This document shows positions 12,218-23,933 of a stretch of 64,000 nucleotides of DNA, in pieces; position 1 is the first letter of the stretch; every line of letters begins with the position of its first letter. The stretch lies in the NCBI GenBank assembly GCA_025667525.1, contig CM046876.1, positions 528,962,538 to 529,026,537 of the forward strand, given 5' to 3'. The position numbers and the translations under genes are program-made. A model generated the notes under the pieces. It was not told where the DNA came from and did not search any database. It saw only the letters and a program-made list of their open reading frames with translations. The stretch is from Glebionis coronaria. Taxonomy: Eukaryota > Streptophyta > Magnoliopsida > Asterales > Asteraceae.

Positions 12218-15200
12218 CAATGGTTATAGAGAATTAGGTTGCCTAGTCGCGTAGCCTAGTTTATAGCTTAAGGGTCCCTGCATATAGGCGTCATAGGAGT
12301 ATGTGTGCATTTTATTATAATTGATGTGTTTGGATATTATTTATTACGATGTTTTGACTAGTATGAATTGAACCATAGTAAGTTCATACTTAGCCACATG
12401 TTATTTTTCTTTTCGGGATGTGACTAGTGCTGGTTGAACTATAATCATCCACGCTAGTCACTGTTGTATTTTGCTTAAATTGTACATTATAGTACATAAT
12501 TTAGTACAAGGTAGTTTTTATCTTTTATCGAGTTATTTTACATACCTGAGGTATGTTACTTTTCTTTTGATGTTTAAGTCATGTTCCCTAAGAATCGTGT
12601 GGTGGTTCGAGCTACTAGGAGTACACGGGTAGGAAGAATTTTAAGCTGTTTCCACTCTTACGGGCGACATGACTTATAACTGATTATGTTTTCGTTTTGG
12701 ATTTAGTCTATGTTGTTTTAGCTAGACTATGTATTTATGTATTTCAAGAGTTTGACTATGTTATTTAAGTAGTTGGAGTTTTAGACCTTATTGTTTATGT
12801 GGTTATGTGCTTATGTGAGTAGATGGATTTATGTGTTATATGTTGTATTGATTCTTATAAGTGTCATCATAGGAGGGAGTGCATTGGGGAAAGGGTAATT
12901 GTATAAGTATGGTGGCCAACATAGTTATACGAGTACCACAACTTCAATAGGTTCTCAAGTATGATTGCATGAAAGAGGGTTAGTACATGCTTGTATATGA
13001 TGAGATGTGGATTTTGAGTATATTCATAATATATGGGTTTATGTAACGGCTGCCTACGATATGGCTATTTTTATTAGTGTGTTATATGTTTTGAGTTATA
13101 GCCGTGTTGTGTGATTATGAGGTCACACGATATGGGTTGGTTTTGGTTATGGGTTTTGTGTCTTGTTGTGGCATGGTGAGATGGTGAGAAGGTGATTACT
13201 CGTATGGAAAAAAACGAGCGTATAAGGCGATTGATTGACTTGACGTGTATGATAACGAGTATGTTTGGGGGATTCAATAGGTATACATATGCGGATGTAT
13301 ATATACTATTAGATGTTATGTTATGATTTACGGTCGTTCAGTAGTTATTATAACTTGAACGTACCTAGTGCTCTCTCGTGTTTAAACAATTTATTAGTGC
13401 TCGAGTTTGATGGAGTCTCAACGGCGTTTTGAATCTGTTGAAGTGTGTCTTGTAGCGTGTTCTTTGAGTTTCGTATTTCACTTGTACGTTTTAAAATGGT
13501 GTTTTTGGTTTCAAGTCTACTGAAATAACTTGGGATTTCTTTTGAGATGATGAAATCTTTTGTGTTGGGTCTTGCATTTCTTTTGGTCGGTATATATTGA
13601 GTTAGATGGTTGGTTGTATTCGGTAAATAAGGGTAAGGTGTTGGAGTCGTGTTTGAAACAAGATGTAACATAAGATTTCTTTTTAATCAACACTTATATA
13701 TTTCAAATTCTAAAAGACTTTCTTTGAAATAAAGCGAAGTAAAAATTTCTTTCTACCTACATAGTTTATATAATTGAGTTTGACCGATTTATGTCATTTT
13801 TAATTATTTATACAAGGTTAAGTTGAGTTTATGAAGATTTCACATACAATTATATCTGTCGTTTAAAAGGATTACATTGATCACTAAGTTTATCCTTTAG
13901 TTTTTTTAAAAAGAACTAGTATAAAACTGATTTGGTCATAACTTGTTCGTTTTTAGAGCTTTTAGAGTGATTCAAAAGCCAAAAATTATGTACTCGGAAC
14001 GTACTTTTCAAATATTCAGAATGTATAGTCACGGGAGGTCAGTATCTTGGCCGAAATTATTGTACAAGTGTCGGGTTAGAGGTTGAGTTTGAATAGTAGT
14101 TTATTTTTATGATTTGGGATGCACGGGATACCTAGTTTTTGAGTTGAGTTTTGAGTTCGTCAAGAGGGTTGTTTGTAGATTGTTTGAGTCACATAGATGT
14201 GGGAGGTAATAATAAATTAAAAAAAAAGATATATATTCTTTTGGAAAAGTCGATCTTTTGCACGGTTTAAAAAAATATGTCGCGGGGCGTAATATGTTTG
14301 GTTGCCATTGGGTGTTTCTTGGATTATTTTTCGTTGTCATGGGTCATTTTGAATTGATACACGTTTTGGGTTTGAGTTTTCTTTTGAGACTCGTGGTTTT
14401 TGACTTGTTTTAACTGGTACACGTGAAATGTCGTTAGTTATCCGTGGGTTTGATTCGTTGATCGTATCTGATGGATTCAGATGTAGTTTTGGTTTCGTAT
14501 TGTTTGGGAGCGTTGAGGTAGTCATATGAAAGACTTGGTCGTGCCTACACGCTTAAGTAGGTGGTCATGAGAGAACGGTCGGAATACCCTTAGCGGGGAG
14601 GAAAGAAGTTCGTAGACGAACTAATGTGGTTATGAGGTCTCTTAGGAGTACCAAGGAGATGAATAGAGATTTGTGGGATACCAGCACAAGTAACGTGCCA
14701 TAGAGAGTGTTGGAAGGGGATATTGTTCGTAAGGCATGTATGTTTTCTAAAAACTTCCTGAAATTTAGTAGGTTTGCCTATTATTTTGAGGTAGGACCAT
14801 AAATAGAGCAAGTAGGAGAAGTGAGAGGAGTTGGAGTTAGTGTCTTTCCAAGGAAATTGTTGATGGAATGATTCCAAGAACAAGAGTTGATGGAAATTGC
14901 AACGGATGCAAGGTAAAAGTCGAGTTGCTTAGTAGTAGATTGGATGTGGTAAGCGGTTGAGTGGTCTGATGAGAGGAAGCATTGGTCTTTTAAAATGCGT
15001 GTAAAATTTTGCAAGTAGAACGAGGTAGGAATTTATTCGTATTACCGCTGAGAGAGGGTGCAAGGAGGACATAGTTGAAACTGCTAAGGATGTTGTATGA
15101 ACGCTTTGGGATTACGGTTATGCATTTGGCTTCGCCAAAGCACTAGCGGTTTTCATGGTGTCAATGGACCAAGTGTGCATGAACGTGTATAAACGAGTTG

Positions 15201-17083
15201 CCATCGGGAGCATCGACGACATCTTGATCTACTCAAATCTGAGAAGGAGAGTGAGGCGAATTATGTGTTGGTTTGGAGTGGAGTTATACGTGAGATTTTC
15301 AAGTGTGAGTTTTAGTATTAAATTTACTATGGTGAGTAGTTAGAGATGATGGTGTATCATGGAACCAGCAAGGGGCGAAGTGAAGAAGGATGAGGGAACG
15401 TTTTGGAGGCTGAAGAGATAGATTGGATAATGAGCAGATCTTGGCATTATCGGAAGGACTGGCTGAATTCGCGAAGTATGATGATACGTGGAGCAAGGAT
15501 TTGGACGCGTACGAGGACGACAAAGAAAGGAGATCGTTTATACGTTTTCAGGAACTGAAGATTTGGAAGAACTGGATAGACTTAGTTAGTGGAGCTGGAC
15601 TGTTATATCTGTCTAGAATGCTAGAGGCATTTGGTGTACGAGACGTGGAGAATGATCTATACGGATCATGAACGTCTCGAACACATATTCAATCATCTTG
15701 ATTGAATTTTGGAAAAGGTGATGGGTGGAGTTAATTGATGAAAGAAAAATTGCAAGGCCAAGTACCATCTGGGAAAGGCAAGCATGGTCGATGAGACATG
15801 GAATAAGAAGGATGAGGTGAAACTGAGACGAACTTGAACTATAGGGATGACGTATTAGGGCGGTTTGGATAAAGGATATAGGTTGCACGAGTTGAGTTGT
15901 CTAAAGCAGAGAACGCGTCAACATGTATGTTGCGTGGCTTGGACAATCATATGGAGAAAAGGGACGTAGACTATACTTCCTACATAGATAGGAGTAGTTA
16001 AATAAGGGCGATGTAAGGACGAAGTTGGTGGAAGGGATACATAATGCGGGGGAGGATTAAGTATGATGAGAGTTGGGTAATAGTCAATAGACTGACTAAT
16101 TCATCTCATATTTCAAGAGGAATGAGAAGTCACGTAGTTGAGAAGTTGGAAGGATTGCGTACGGATGTGATGGAATAGAGGGTTTTGCGTAAGAGATAAC
16201 CTAATATGTATGGAATGCCTTATGAAGGATTATGGCAAGGGATGAAACGATGGGAAGCATCACATCGTGATGTATGGTAGGAGTCGAGGAAGGAGAAGGA
16301 AGAGTGTATAGAAGCGAAGCATGAATGAAATAGGTCGAGATAGGAACCGAAGGTAAAACTTTGGTAGAGCCTAATGAGTAGAATAAAGCACAACGTAGGC
16401 TAATGTTGTCGTAGTGTGGAAAAAGGAAATGGCACTGGCCTATAATGATTGTTTGGGAGGCTTAGTATCGATAATCGATTGGATGAGGAGTTATAGGTGT
16501 GATGTGCCATAGGGACGAATGGCTTGGTCTAACTGAGATAACCGTCCATTTGATGATGTGTATAGCTCATAAGTTGATTTGGATTGGAAGAACTAATGGA
16601 TATGTGAAAGACCGTCATAGGTCACTTTGTAAGGGAATTGGAAATTTTTAAGTAGTTTGGGGTACAGACTAAAGGGAGTTGATGTAGAGTTTTGTAGGTC
16701 CATTTATGATCCTTGGAAAGATCGGACCATTAGCTTATGAGCATAGAATTACCTGAGGGAAATGAGTTGTATACATGATACATTTCATGTATTGAGATTT
16801 GGTAAAGGTTGGTTGAGAATGCATTTTGCATGTACGGTTATTCGGGACTTGTATTAGAAAGAGTCTTTGTTTTATCAAAGAGTCATTTGTGAGATTTATT
16901 GACTGTGAGGGCAAGAGTTTGGCAATGAGTTTAATTATTTTTAGTTTGTATATGTGGTATTTTGAAACTTGAACTAAAGTTCACGTGGGAATGAGAGGAG
17001 TTCATTTAGAACAAGTATCCTCGTGTGATGTGTTGTTTGTGTGTTTGATTCTAAGGAGTAAATCTCGGGACGAGATTTCTATT
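12218..17083 (+). pseudogene. Decayed gag-pol region of the level-2 element
   Basis: The internal region is about 4.9 kb, close to a full chromovirus interior, but has no ORF over about 110 codons. A possible gag start lies at 12581 (MFPKNRVVVRATRS...), ending after about 32 codons. An RT relic with IDDILIYS lies at 15097-15340. An RNase H relic reading YTDHERLEHIFNHLD lies near 15658-15705. The pol C-terminal relic GPFMILGKIGPLAY lies near 16697-16740. Stops and frameshifts separate all of these. Between 12680 and 15060 I see no recognisable domain. The relics keep the normal pol order. Confidence 0.65.
15097..15340 (+). pseudogene. Reverse transcriptase relic
   Basis: The frame through 15155-15340 includes VSMDQVCMNVYKRVAIGSIDDILIYSN. 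In intact chromovirus RT this stretch holds the F-[IV]-D-D-I-L-I-Y-S catalytic box preceded by a short N-R-V-C helix. Here both aspartates survive but the residue two before them is S, and no neighbouring RT motif remains in frame. It ends within about 60 codons. I consider it a fossil rather than a gene. Confidence 0.65.
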
Positions 17084-17095
17084 AGGAGGGAGTGA
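17084..17095 (+). other. Polypurine tract of the level-2 element
   Basis: AGGAGGGAGTGA lies directly before the 3' LTR start at 17096, as expected for second-strand priming. Confidence 0.8.
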
Positions 17096-17625
17096 TGTGA
17101 CAACCCTGGTTTTGAGGTTCGTCACTTAGTTTTATTTTGTGCTAGTTACGTGTCTTTACGTGTTGATGTGCTAATTGTTGTGTATAGATTGTGGTTTGGA
17201 TATCGTTTCCGGTACGGGGTACCTTGTGAGTGAAACGATGTGTGATGATTTCATGTTCATGAGTTCACATGGTAGTGACTATGAAATGAGATGGTGTTAT
17301 TTAGTGGTTTTACGTATACGTATATGTATTATAGAAAATCGTATTTTTACGATTTACGGTTTAGCATTTAGAGGTCTCGGATGAGGTAATTAGTCATATG
17401 AATATTTTTCGGATGGTTTTAAGTCATTTGGGACTTAGTTATAAAGTTTATTTCAAAATTTGAGATTTTTTATAAAAGTGTATATTTTACGTCTTTTACG
17501 GTAAAACGCGTAAATATGACTAGTTTTACGGTTTTGAGGTTTTGGAGGCTTTAGGAGCTGACATAAATTAAGGTAATATTAATAAGATGTTAATTAACAA
17601 TAAAAAGAAAAAAAATAAAAAAAAA
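17096..17625 (+). repeat. Level-2 element 3' LTR, first part
   Basis: Aligns with 9503-10020 of the 5' LTR. It stops at the A-rich stretch 17621-17625, where the Tat element is inserted, and continues at 28655. Confidence 0.9.
17621..17625 (+). repeat. Target site duplication of the Tat element, left copy
   Basis: AAAAA before the LTR at 17626 and again at 28650-28654. It lies in an A-rich run, so the exact limits are less certain than for the other duplications. Confidence 0.7.
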
Positions 17626-18206
17626 TGATGACGTATAGTCCCCAGCCGGGTCATGAACCCGGCCCAAGGGTACTACCCGTATCCGGCCCATCACATATGG
17701 GTGGGATAATGTCAGTCAGGCTTATGGGCTTGAATGAACAGTAACCGCACACACGTGTGCGGCCCACGGCCCGGTACGGCCGACACGGCCGACATAGGGT
17801 TAGACAGAATAATATTCTGTCTAGGAATATCTTTACCCCAATTAGAGAGGATATTCACTACCAGAATTAGAAGATAACAATCATTCTAATTCTGGTGCTT
17901 ATCTCTTCCTTGGGGCCGAAGGATCAGTGAAAGCCTACTAGGGTTTCACTGCCTATAAAAGGAACCCCCAAGGGTTCCACAAAGGTATCACAATTCTCTC
18001 TAAACTCACATATAACCCTAAATCGATTACTTACTCTCACGCCGGAGTCTAATCGTGGGAAACCTTCCCACGGTAAGCTTAACGCGTGTTGTTTAGTGTG
18101 CAGGATCCCAACCAGACGATTCACTTGGTGCAGGAGCCGGTACCCAGCCAACCCGGATTAAGCCTAATTCGGGTCTAGCAAGGATCAACCAACTTTTGCA
18201 TCAACA
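17626..18206 (+). repeat. Tat element 5' LTR (581 bp)
   Basis: Starts TGATGACGTATAG and ends GCATCAACA. It is identical to 28069-28649 except for C/T in the CACACGTGTG block, T/A near 17842 and T/C near 17937. The block CACACGTGTG (G-box-like core CACGTG) becomes CACATGTGTG in the 3' copy. Confidence 0.95.
17954..17961 (+). promoter_or_regulatory. Tat LTR TATA box
   Basis: TATAAAAG, followed at once by the inverted repeat GGAACCCCCAAGGGTTCC. It is repeated at 28397-28404 in the 3' LTR. Confidence 0.65.
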
Positions 18207-18209
18207 AGT

Positions 18210-18227
18210 TGGCGCCATCCGTGGGAC
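18210..18227 (+). other. Primer binding site of the Tat element
   Basis: TGGCGCCATCCGTGGGAC lies 3 bases after the LTR. The TGGCGCC start is shared with the tRNA-Asp-type PBS of the two Athila elements, but the remainder differs, so the exact tRNA is not assigned. Confidence 0.7.
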
Positions 18228-18269
18228 CAGTAACACTAAGCTAGAACAAAATCTCATCTCAAATCTCCA

Positions 18270-21200
18270 ATGACGAAGGGACACCCGCCGACTAACCCCA
18301 GGAATGTGAATCTTGGGAACCGGAAGTCCCAAGGGGAAGGGATTCTCATCCCCAACCAGTCACCTAACCGCCTCGCGGGCGGGCTGGGTAACCGTAGCGG
18401 TTTTCAACCCGTGGGGGTGACGAGCACGATCTCGGTGACACCCCCACCCACTTCAGCCTTGGACAACCCTGATCCAGGGAGTGCGCCAGACCCTCCTAAC
18501 AAGGAACCACGCAGACCTTCAACGGAGGAAGAAGTGGAAGCCCTCCCACTCAGTGAGGAGGATCTTACTCGAGTTCTCACTCAGAATTTTGAAAGGATCG
18601 TCCCAGGGATCGCATCAAGATTGAGTCTGGGGAGGAACCTCCAAGCCCGACTCAACTTTGGCGACAGTGGACCATCCACCCCCTCCCAAAACCGGAGAAA
18701 AAGGAGGACTCGGCCTCAGGAACAGGGAACCTTTGAGGAAAACCCTCAACCCCGGAATGTGTTTGAACGCATAGGGGATCGCATTATGCAGGAATTAACG
18801 CAGTCTCAAGATGGAGAAAGGTCGGATGGCTCACCCGATCGGCCAGATCGAGAGCTGACCAGAACCACACGCCGCCCAAGTGTGTGGGATAGAATGAACA
18901 CAGGGAGGAAGGCCCCTGGTTCGTCTCAAAAAAGTGGTCCCTATTCAAAAGGCGGGGCACCACCGCCGTCCCCAGATCCGTCTGGGGAGGACTCAGATGA
19001 CCATCCGCCCAAACGCCGCCGGCCTAGGCGCACGCCTCCACCACCAAACAGTGATGAGTATTACGGTGGCCCCTACTATCGAGATACGGAAGCAGAGGAC
19101 CTCTCGCGTCCGTGGTGTGAACCATGGGATGACCCTAGGCTCACACGGCCATGGGCTGATCCCAGGGAAGATCCGTTTACCCTCCGCATACGGAACTATT
19201 CTGAGGACACCAAACGTCGCATGCCGGCATGTATCAAGACGTATGATGGGTCCGGTGATCCTGTCGATCACCTCAAAATATTCGATACTCAGGCTAAAAT
19301 TGAGCGATGGCCCATGCCTATATGGTGCCAAATGTTTAATTCGACCTTGATTGGAAACGCCCGTGACTGGTTCGAGGCACTCCCCCCACGGAGCATTGAT
19401 AGTTTCACGGAACTACGCACTGCGTTCGAGAACAATTATACTCAAAGGAAGAAGTATAATAGGGATCCGGTTTCGTTGGCAACTGTCAAGCAACGGCCGG
19501 GGGAGTCCACAGAAGCCTTCACTGAGCGCTTCAATGATGAGTGCACACGCACGAGAACCATGCCAGAGCTCCTGAAAATCTCTGACTACATGCACGCCAT
19601 AACAGACAGAGAACTGATCAGGCGTCTCAACGACAAGCGTCCAGAGAGATATGATGACCTCATGGAAAGGGTCAGAAATTTCATAGAGGGAGAGACAGCT
19701 GTCGCCGCAGCCTACCCATCCCGAGGGAATGGGTACCGCTCAAATGACCAGTCCCGGAGACAGTCGGGCGGTCAAGGCAACCAGAACAATAACAAGGGCT
19801 CGGACTATAAGAGCCAAAGCAAAGGCGGACGGTCGGACGACAAGTTCACCCCCCTAAAGATGTCCTACCGGGAGATCTTGCTGACTGAAGGGGCGAATTT
19901 TCCAAGGCCTCCCCCAATGACAACACCCCCGGAACGTCGGCAGGGAAGTCGCTTCTGCGAGTTCCATAATGACAAAGGACACGGCACGGAGGAGTGTATC
20001 CAGCTGAAGAAGCATATTGAGTCGCTAATCAAATCAGGCAAACTCAAGCACCTAGTTAAGGATTGGAAAGACGGAAAGGACAACAACAAGAATTATGATA
20101 AGAAGGATCCCCAAAAGGACAAGCCTTCTACCATATACATGATCCAATCCAGGCAGCGCCGCACGAGACAGAAAATTGGCCAAAAATTTTCACGCGGCAA
20201 GGAAATCTCATTCCCTCTCATTACAGCAAGTGACGTGGTTGATGCGCCTCTCACTATTGAGATAAGCATTGGAACACACAATGTTCGTCGCATGTATGTG
20301 GATGGAGGGTCGTCAGCAGAGGTGTTGTATGAACACTGCTTTGTGCAGTTATGCCCAGAAATAAGAAGCCAATTAGTACCGGCCACGTCGCCGCTTACTG
20401 GCTTTAGTGGAGATACTATCTGGCCAATAGGGCAGTTGCGCCTGCTTGTCACCATTGGGAATGAGGAACATTCCACTACAACGTGGATGAACTTCATGGT
20501 GATACGTTCACACTCTCCTTATAATGGAATCATAGGCAGACCAGGCATTTTGGCTATCCGGGCAGTACCCTCTACGACACACGGAATGATTAAATTCCCC
20601 ATTGAGGGGGGAATCGTTACTATTTATAACACAGTCGTGCCAACATCCGAGTGTCACACTGTGACAACACCGGCACCACCTGTACCACCCAAGGATGGAG
20701 CACCACCACCCAATTGGAAGGTGGCCATTCACCCTGACTACCCGGAACAGGAGGTATCCATAGGAGGGGCGCTCTCAGATAGCGGCAAAAGGGCCATGTG
20801 CTCTCTTTTAAGTGCAAACCTGGACATATTCGCATGGGAACCAAAATATATGACGGGTGTGCCACGTGCGATAGCAGAGCATAAGCTCCAGATCCGCCAA
20901 GGGTACCAACCCATCAAGCAAAAGAAGTGCGGCCAGGCGCCCGAGCGAAGTCAAGTTATACTGGAGGAAGTGCGGAAGCTGGTGGACGCAGGCATCATGC
21001 GCGAGGTATACTACCACGAGTGGTTATCCAATCCGGTCATGGTCAAGAAACATGACGGAAGTTGGCGCATGTGCGTGGATTTCACGGACCTGAACAAGGC
21101 CTGCCCACAGGACTGTTACCCGCTACCAGAAATCGACTGGAAAGTAGAATCCTTGTGTGGATATCCTTTCAAATGCTTCTTGGACGCATATAAAGGGTAT

Positions 21201-23933
21201 CACCAAATCCAGATGGCGGAGGAGGATGAAGAAAAAACGGCGTTCCACACAAGCCAGGGCGTATATTGCTATACGAAAATGCCGTTTGGATTAAAGAACG
21301 CCGGCGCTACGTATCAGCGGTTGGTGGATAAAGCTTTCGAATCACAAATAGGACGCAACTTGGAAGTATATGTTGATGAATTGGTGATAAAAAGCCACAC
21401 GGAGGAGGCACTCCTCCGGGATGTCCAGGAGACATTCGACACGCTGAGAAGGATTAACATGAAGTTAAATCCAAAGAAATGTACGTTTGGTGCAACAGAA
21501 GGAATGTTCCTGGGATATTTGATTGACCCAAAAGGCATCAAACCTTGTCCAGAGAAGACGGACGCAGTGATACGGCTACCGTCCCCGCAGACACGGAAGG
21601 AGGTGCAGTCCCTGAATGGGAAGTTAGCCGGGCTGAATAGATTTCTATCTAAATCCGCAGAGAAGTCCTTACCCCTATTTAAGACACTCAAGAAGTGTAT
21701 TAGAAAGGGAGACTTCCGTTGGACGAAGGAAGCTGAGGAAGCCTTTGGCCAACTCAAGCAGCACCTCGCATCTCTCCCCATGTTGGTAGCTCCCCGGCCA
21801 AAGGAGGAGCTCGTTATGTATCTCTCAGCTACTCATGGCGCAATAAGCGCGGTACTGATGACGGATAGAGACACAATACAGACCCCGGTCTACTTTATAA
21901 GTAGAACATTACAAGGGGCGGAGCTGAATTATTCCTCCATGGAAAAATTGGTACTAGCACTAGTATTTGCCACAAAGCGGCTGCGCCGGTACTTTCAGGC
22001 GCACCCGATTGTTGTGATCACGGATCAGCCAATTAAGCAGGTTATATCTAGACCAGACGTGGCAGGGAGACTAGAGAAGTGGAGCATCCTATTGGGAGGG
22101 CATAATATATCTTACAGACCAAGGACGGCTGTTAAAGGCCAGATCTTGGCAGATTTCCTGATCGAGAAGCCGGATGAGGAAGAACCAATCATTAAGCAAG
22201 AGGAGGTCCCAGCGGAACCCTGGGTGCTATTCACGGACGGATCCTCATGCACAGACGGGTCTGGGGCAGGCCTCATCCTCACAAATCCAGAAGGAATGGA
22301 ATTCACGTACGCCCTCCGTTTCGAGTTCACGGCCACCAATAACGAAGCGGAATATGAAGCATTAATTGCGGGTTTAAAAATCGCCGCTAGAATGGGAGTC
22401 CGCAACCTTGAGGCCTACGTGGACTCACGGCTTGTCGCGAACCATATTCTAGGTGGGTATGTGGCTAAGGAGGACAACATGGTCAGGTATTTGGAAAAAG
22501 TCAAGACGTTAATCGCGACTTTCAGTAAGTTTTCCATCAAGCAGGTGCCGAGGGGCGAGAACAAGAAAGCGGACGCTCTCAGTAAGATCGCATCCACGAG
22601 CTTCGCCCACTTGTCTAAACAGGTTTTGGTGGAAATACTCAAGGAAAAATCTATCACGGAAGGGGAAGTGACTACTATAGTTGAAGAGGAGGGACCTACG
22701 TGGATGACCCCAATCATCAACTATTTGACTAATGAAACCCTTCCAGACGAGGAAAAAGCAGCAAGGCGCGTTAAAAGGAAGTCACAACATTTCGAACTCC
22801 GGGAAGGCATCCTTTACAAACGCTCTTTCTTGCAGCCGTGGCTGCGGTGTGTTGGACCACGCCAGGCGGCTTACGTTATCAGTGACATACACGAAGGGTT
22901 GTGCGGCATGCATGCAGGCCCACGATCCGTGGTAGCCCGAGCCTTACGAACAGGATACTATTGGCCCACTATGCACAGAGACGCGCGCGATATGATTCGC
23001 AGGTGCAATGATTGCCAAGTGCATAGGCCAGTACCGCGGCACCCGCAGCAGGAGCTTACACCTATCACGTCCCCGTGGCCATTTTACAAGTGGGGAATTG
23101 ACATTGCAGGACCATTTCCTGTAGCTGCGGGAGGGGTTAAATTCTTGATTGTCGCAATGGACTACTTCACGCGATGGATAGAAGCCAAGGCAGTAAAGTC
23201 TATCACGGGTAAGCAGGTCAAGAAGTTTGTGTGGGAACACATCGTGTGCCGTTTCGGTCTGCCAGGGGAAATTATCTCGGACAACGGCAAGCAGTTCACG
23301 GACAACCCATTCAAAGACTGGTGTGCATCATTGAACATCAAGCGGCGCTTCGCGTCTGTTAAGCATCCACAAACGAACGGCCTTGTCGAACGAGCAAATA
23401 GGAGCTTGGGGAATGGAATCAAGGCGCGGCTGGATGAACGACAGGGCAAATGGGTCGATGAGTTGTCGCACGTGCTATGGGCACATAGAACCATGATAAA
23501 AACAGCCAACGGAGATACTCCGTTTGCATTGGCTTACGGCACTGAAGCCGTTATACCAGCAGAAATAGGGATGCCTACCATCCGCACGGCGGAGGTTAAT
23601 GCCGTCACGAACGATGAACAACTGCGAATCAACCTGGATCTGTTGGAAGAAAAAAGGGAAATAGCAGCCATCAATGAGGCTAAGTCCAAGGCTAAGATGA
23701 AGGCTTATTACGACGCCAAGGTCAAGGGTGTTTCCTTTCGACCGGGAGACTACGTCTATCGTGCTAACGAAGCAAGTCGAGTGGAAAATACAGGAAAACT
23801 GGGCCCTAAATGGGAAGGACCGTATGAAGTCACTGAAACCTTGGGACGAGGTGCGTACAAGTTACGCGATATGGATGGCCGCGACCTGGAGCGCACATGG
23901 AACATCTCCAATCTAAAAAGGTGCTATCTTTGA
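18270..23933 (+). CDS. gag-pol: Gag-Pol polyprotein, Tat lineage (1887 aa, open)
   Basis: One uninterrupted frame starts at the first ATG after the PBS. Order by residue: a proline- and charge-rich N-terminus; gag core about 340-500; a zinc knuckle C-x2-H-x4-H-x4-C near 562; protease D-G-G-S near 678; reverse transcriptase about 880-1110; first RNase H about 1180-1280; second, archaeal-like RNase H from DGSS near 1322, with its E, D and D residues; integrase with an H-H-C-C finger near 1543-1590 and a D, D, E triad near 1610, 1670 and 1706 (35 residues between the last two). The RT box reads YVDE (1034-1037) instead of YVDD, the only key catalytic residue I see altered. The product would be cleaved into capsid, protease, RT/RNase H and integrase. 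The open frame fits a recent insertion, but the RT change may make it inactive. Confidence 0.95.
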   Translation: MTKGHPPTNPRNVNLGNRKSQGEGILIPNQSPNRLAGGLGNRSGFQPVGVTSTISVTPPPTSALDNPDPGSAPDPPNKEPRRPSTEEEVEALPLSEEDLTRVLTQNFERIVPGIASRLSLGRNLQARLNFGDSGPSTPSQNRRKRRTRPQEQGTFEENPQPRNVFERIGDRIMQELTQSQDGERSDGSPDRPDRELTRTTRRPSVWDRMNTGRKAPGSSQKSGPYSKGGAPPPSPDPSGEDSDDHPPKRRRPRRTPPPPNSDEYYGGPYYRDTEAEDLSRPWCEPWDDPRLTRPWADPREDPFTLRIRNYSEDTKRRMPACIKTYDGSGDPVDHLKIFDTQAKIERWPMPIWCQMFNSTLIGNARDWFEALPPRSIDSFTELRTAFENNYTQRKKYNRDPVSLATVKQRPGESTEAFTERFNDECTRTRTMPELLKISDYMHAITDRELIRRLNDKRPERYDDLMERVRNFIEGETAVAAAYPSRGNGYRSNDQSRRQSGGQGNQNNNKGSDYKSQSKGGRSDDKFTPLKMSYREILLTEGANFPRPPPMTTPPERRQGSRFCEFHNDKGHGTEECIQLKKHIESLIKSGKLKHLVKDWKDGKDNNKNYDKKDPQKDKPSTIYMIQSRQRRTRQKIGQKFSRGKEISFPLITASDVVDAPLTIEISIGTHNVRRMYVDGGSSAEVLYEHCFVQLCPEIRSQLVPATSPLTGFSGDTIWPIGQLRLLVTIGNEEHSTTTWMNFMVIRSHSPYNGIIGRPGILAIRAVPSTTHGMIKFPIEGGIVTIYNTVVPTSECHTVTTPAPPVPPKDGAPPPNWKVAIHPDYPEQEVSIGGALSDSGKRAMCSLLSANLDIFAWEPKYMTGVPRAIAEHKLQIRQGYQPIKQKKCGQAPERSQVILEEVRKLVDAGIMREVYYHEWLSNPVMVKKHDGSWRMCVDFTDLNKACPQDCYPLPEIDWKVESLCGYPFKCFLDAYKGYHQIQMAEEDEEKTAFHTSQGVYCYTKMPFGLKNAGATYQRLVDKAFESQIGRNLEVYVDELVIKSHTEEALLRDVQETFDTLRRINMKLNPKKCTFGATEGMFLGYLIDPKGIKPCPEKTDAVIRLPSPQTRKEVQSLNGKLAGLNRFLSKSAEKSLPLFKTLKKCIRKGDFRWTKEAEEAFGQLKQHLASLPMLVAPRPKEELVMYLSATHGAISAVLMTDRDTIQTPVYFISRTLQGAELNYSSMEKLVLALVFATKRLRRYFQAHPIVVITDQPIKQVISRPDVAGRLEKWSILLGGHNISYRPRTAVKGQILADFLIEKPDEEEPIIKQEEVPAEPWVLFTDGSSCTDGSGAGLILTNPEGMEFTYALRFEFTATNNEAEYEALIAGLKIAARMGVRNLEAYVDSRLVANHILGGYVAKEDNMVRYLEKVKTLIATFSKFSIKQVPRGENKKADALSKIASTSFAHLSKQVLVEILKEKSITEGEVTTIVEEEGPTWMTPIINYLTNETLPDEEKAARRVKRKSQHFELREGILYKRSFLQPWLRCVGPRQAAYVISDIHEGLCGMHAGPRSVVARALRTGYYWPTMHRDARDMIRRCNDCQVHRPVPRHPQQELTPITSPWPFYKWGIDIAGPFPVAAGGVKFLIVAMDYFTRWIEAKAVKSITGKQVKKFVWEHIVCRFGLPGEIISDNGKQFTDNPFKDWCASLNIKRRFASVKHPQTNGLVERANRSLGNGIKARLDERQGKWVDELSHVLWAHRTMIKTANGDTPFALAYGTEAVIPAEIGMPTIRTAEVNAVTNDEQLRINLDLLEEKREIAAINEAKSKAKMKAYYDAKVKGVSFRPGDYVYRANEASRVENTGKLGPKWEGPYEVTETLGRGAYKLRDMDGRDLERTWNISNLKRCYL

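Noticed and set aside
13348..13671. 107-aa minus-strand ORF
   Set aside because: It lies in the decayed internal region, lacks a domain and is antisense to the expected gag-pol direction.
18924..23916. Many ORFs on the opposite strand or other frames inside the Tat gag-pol
   Set aside because: They overlap a complete open polyprotein, have no domain and follow its codon structure.
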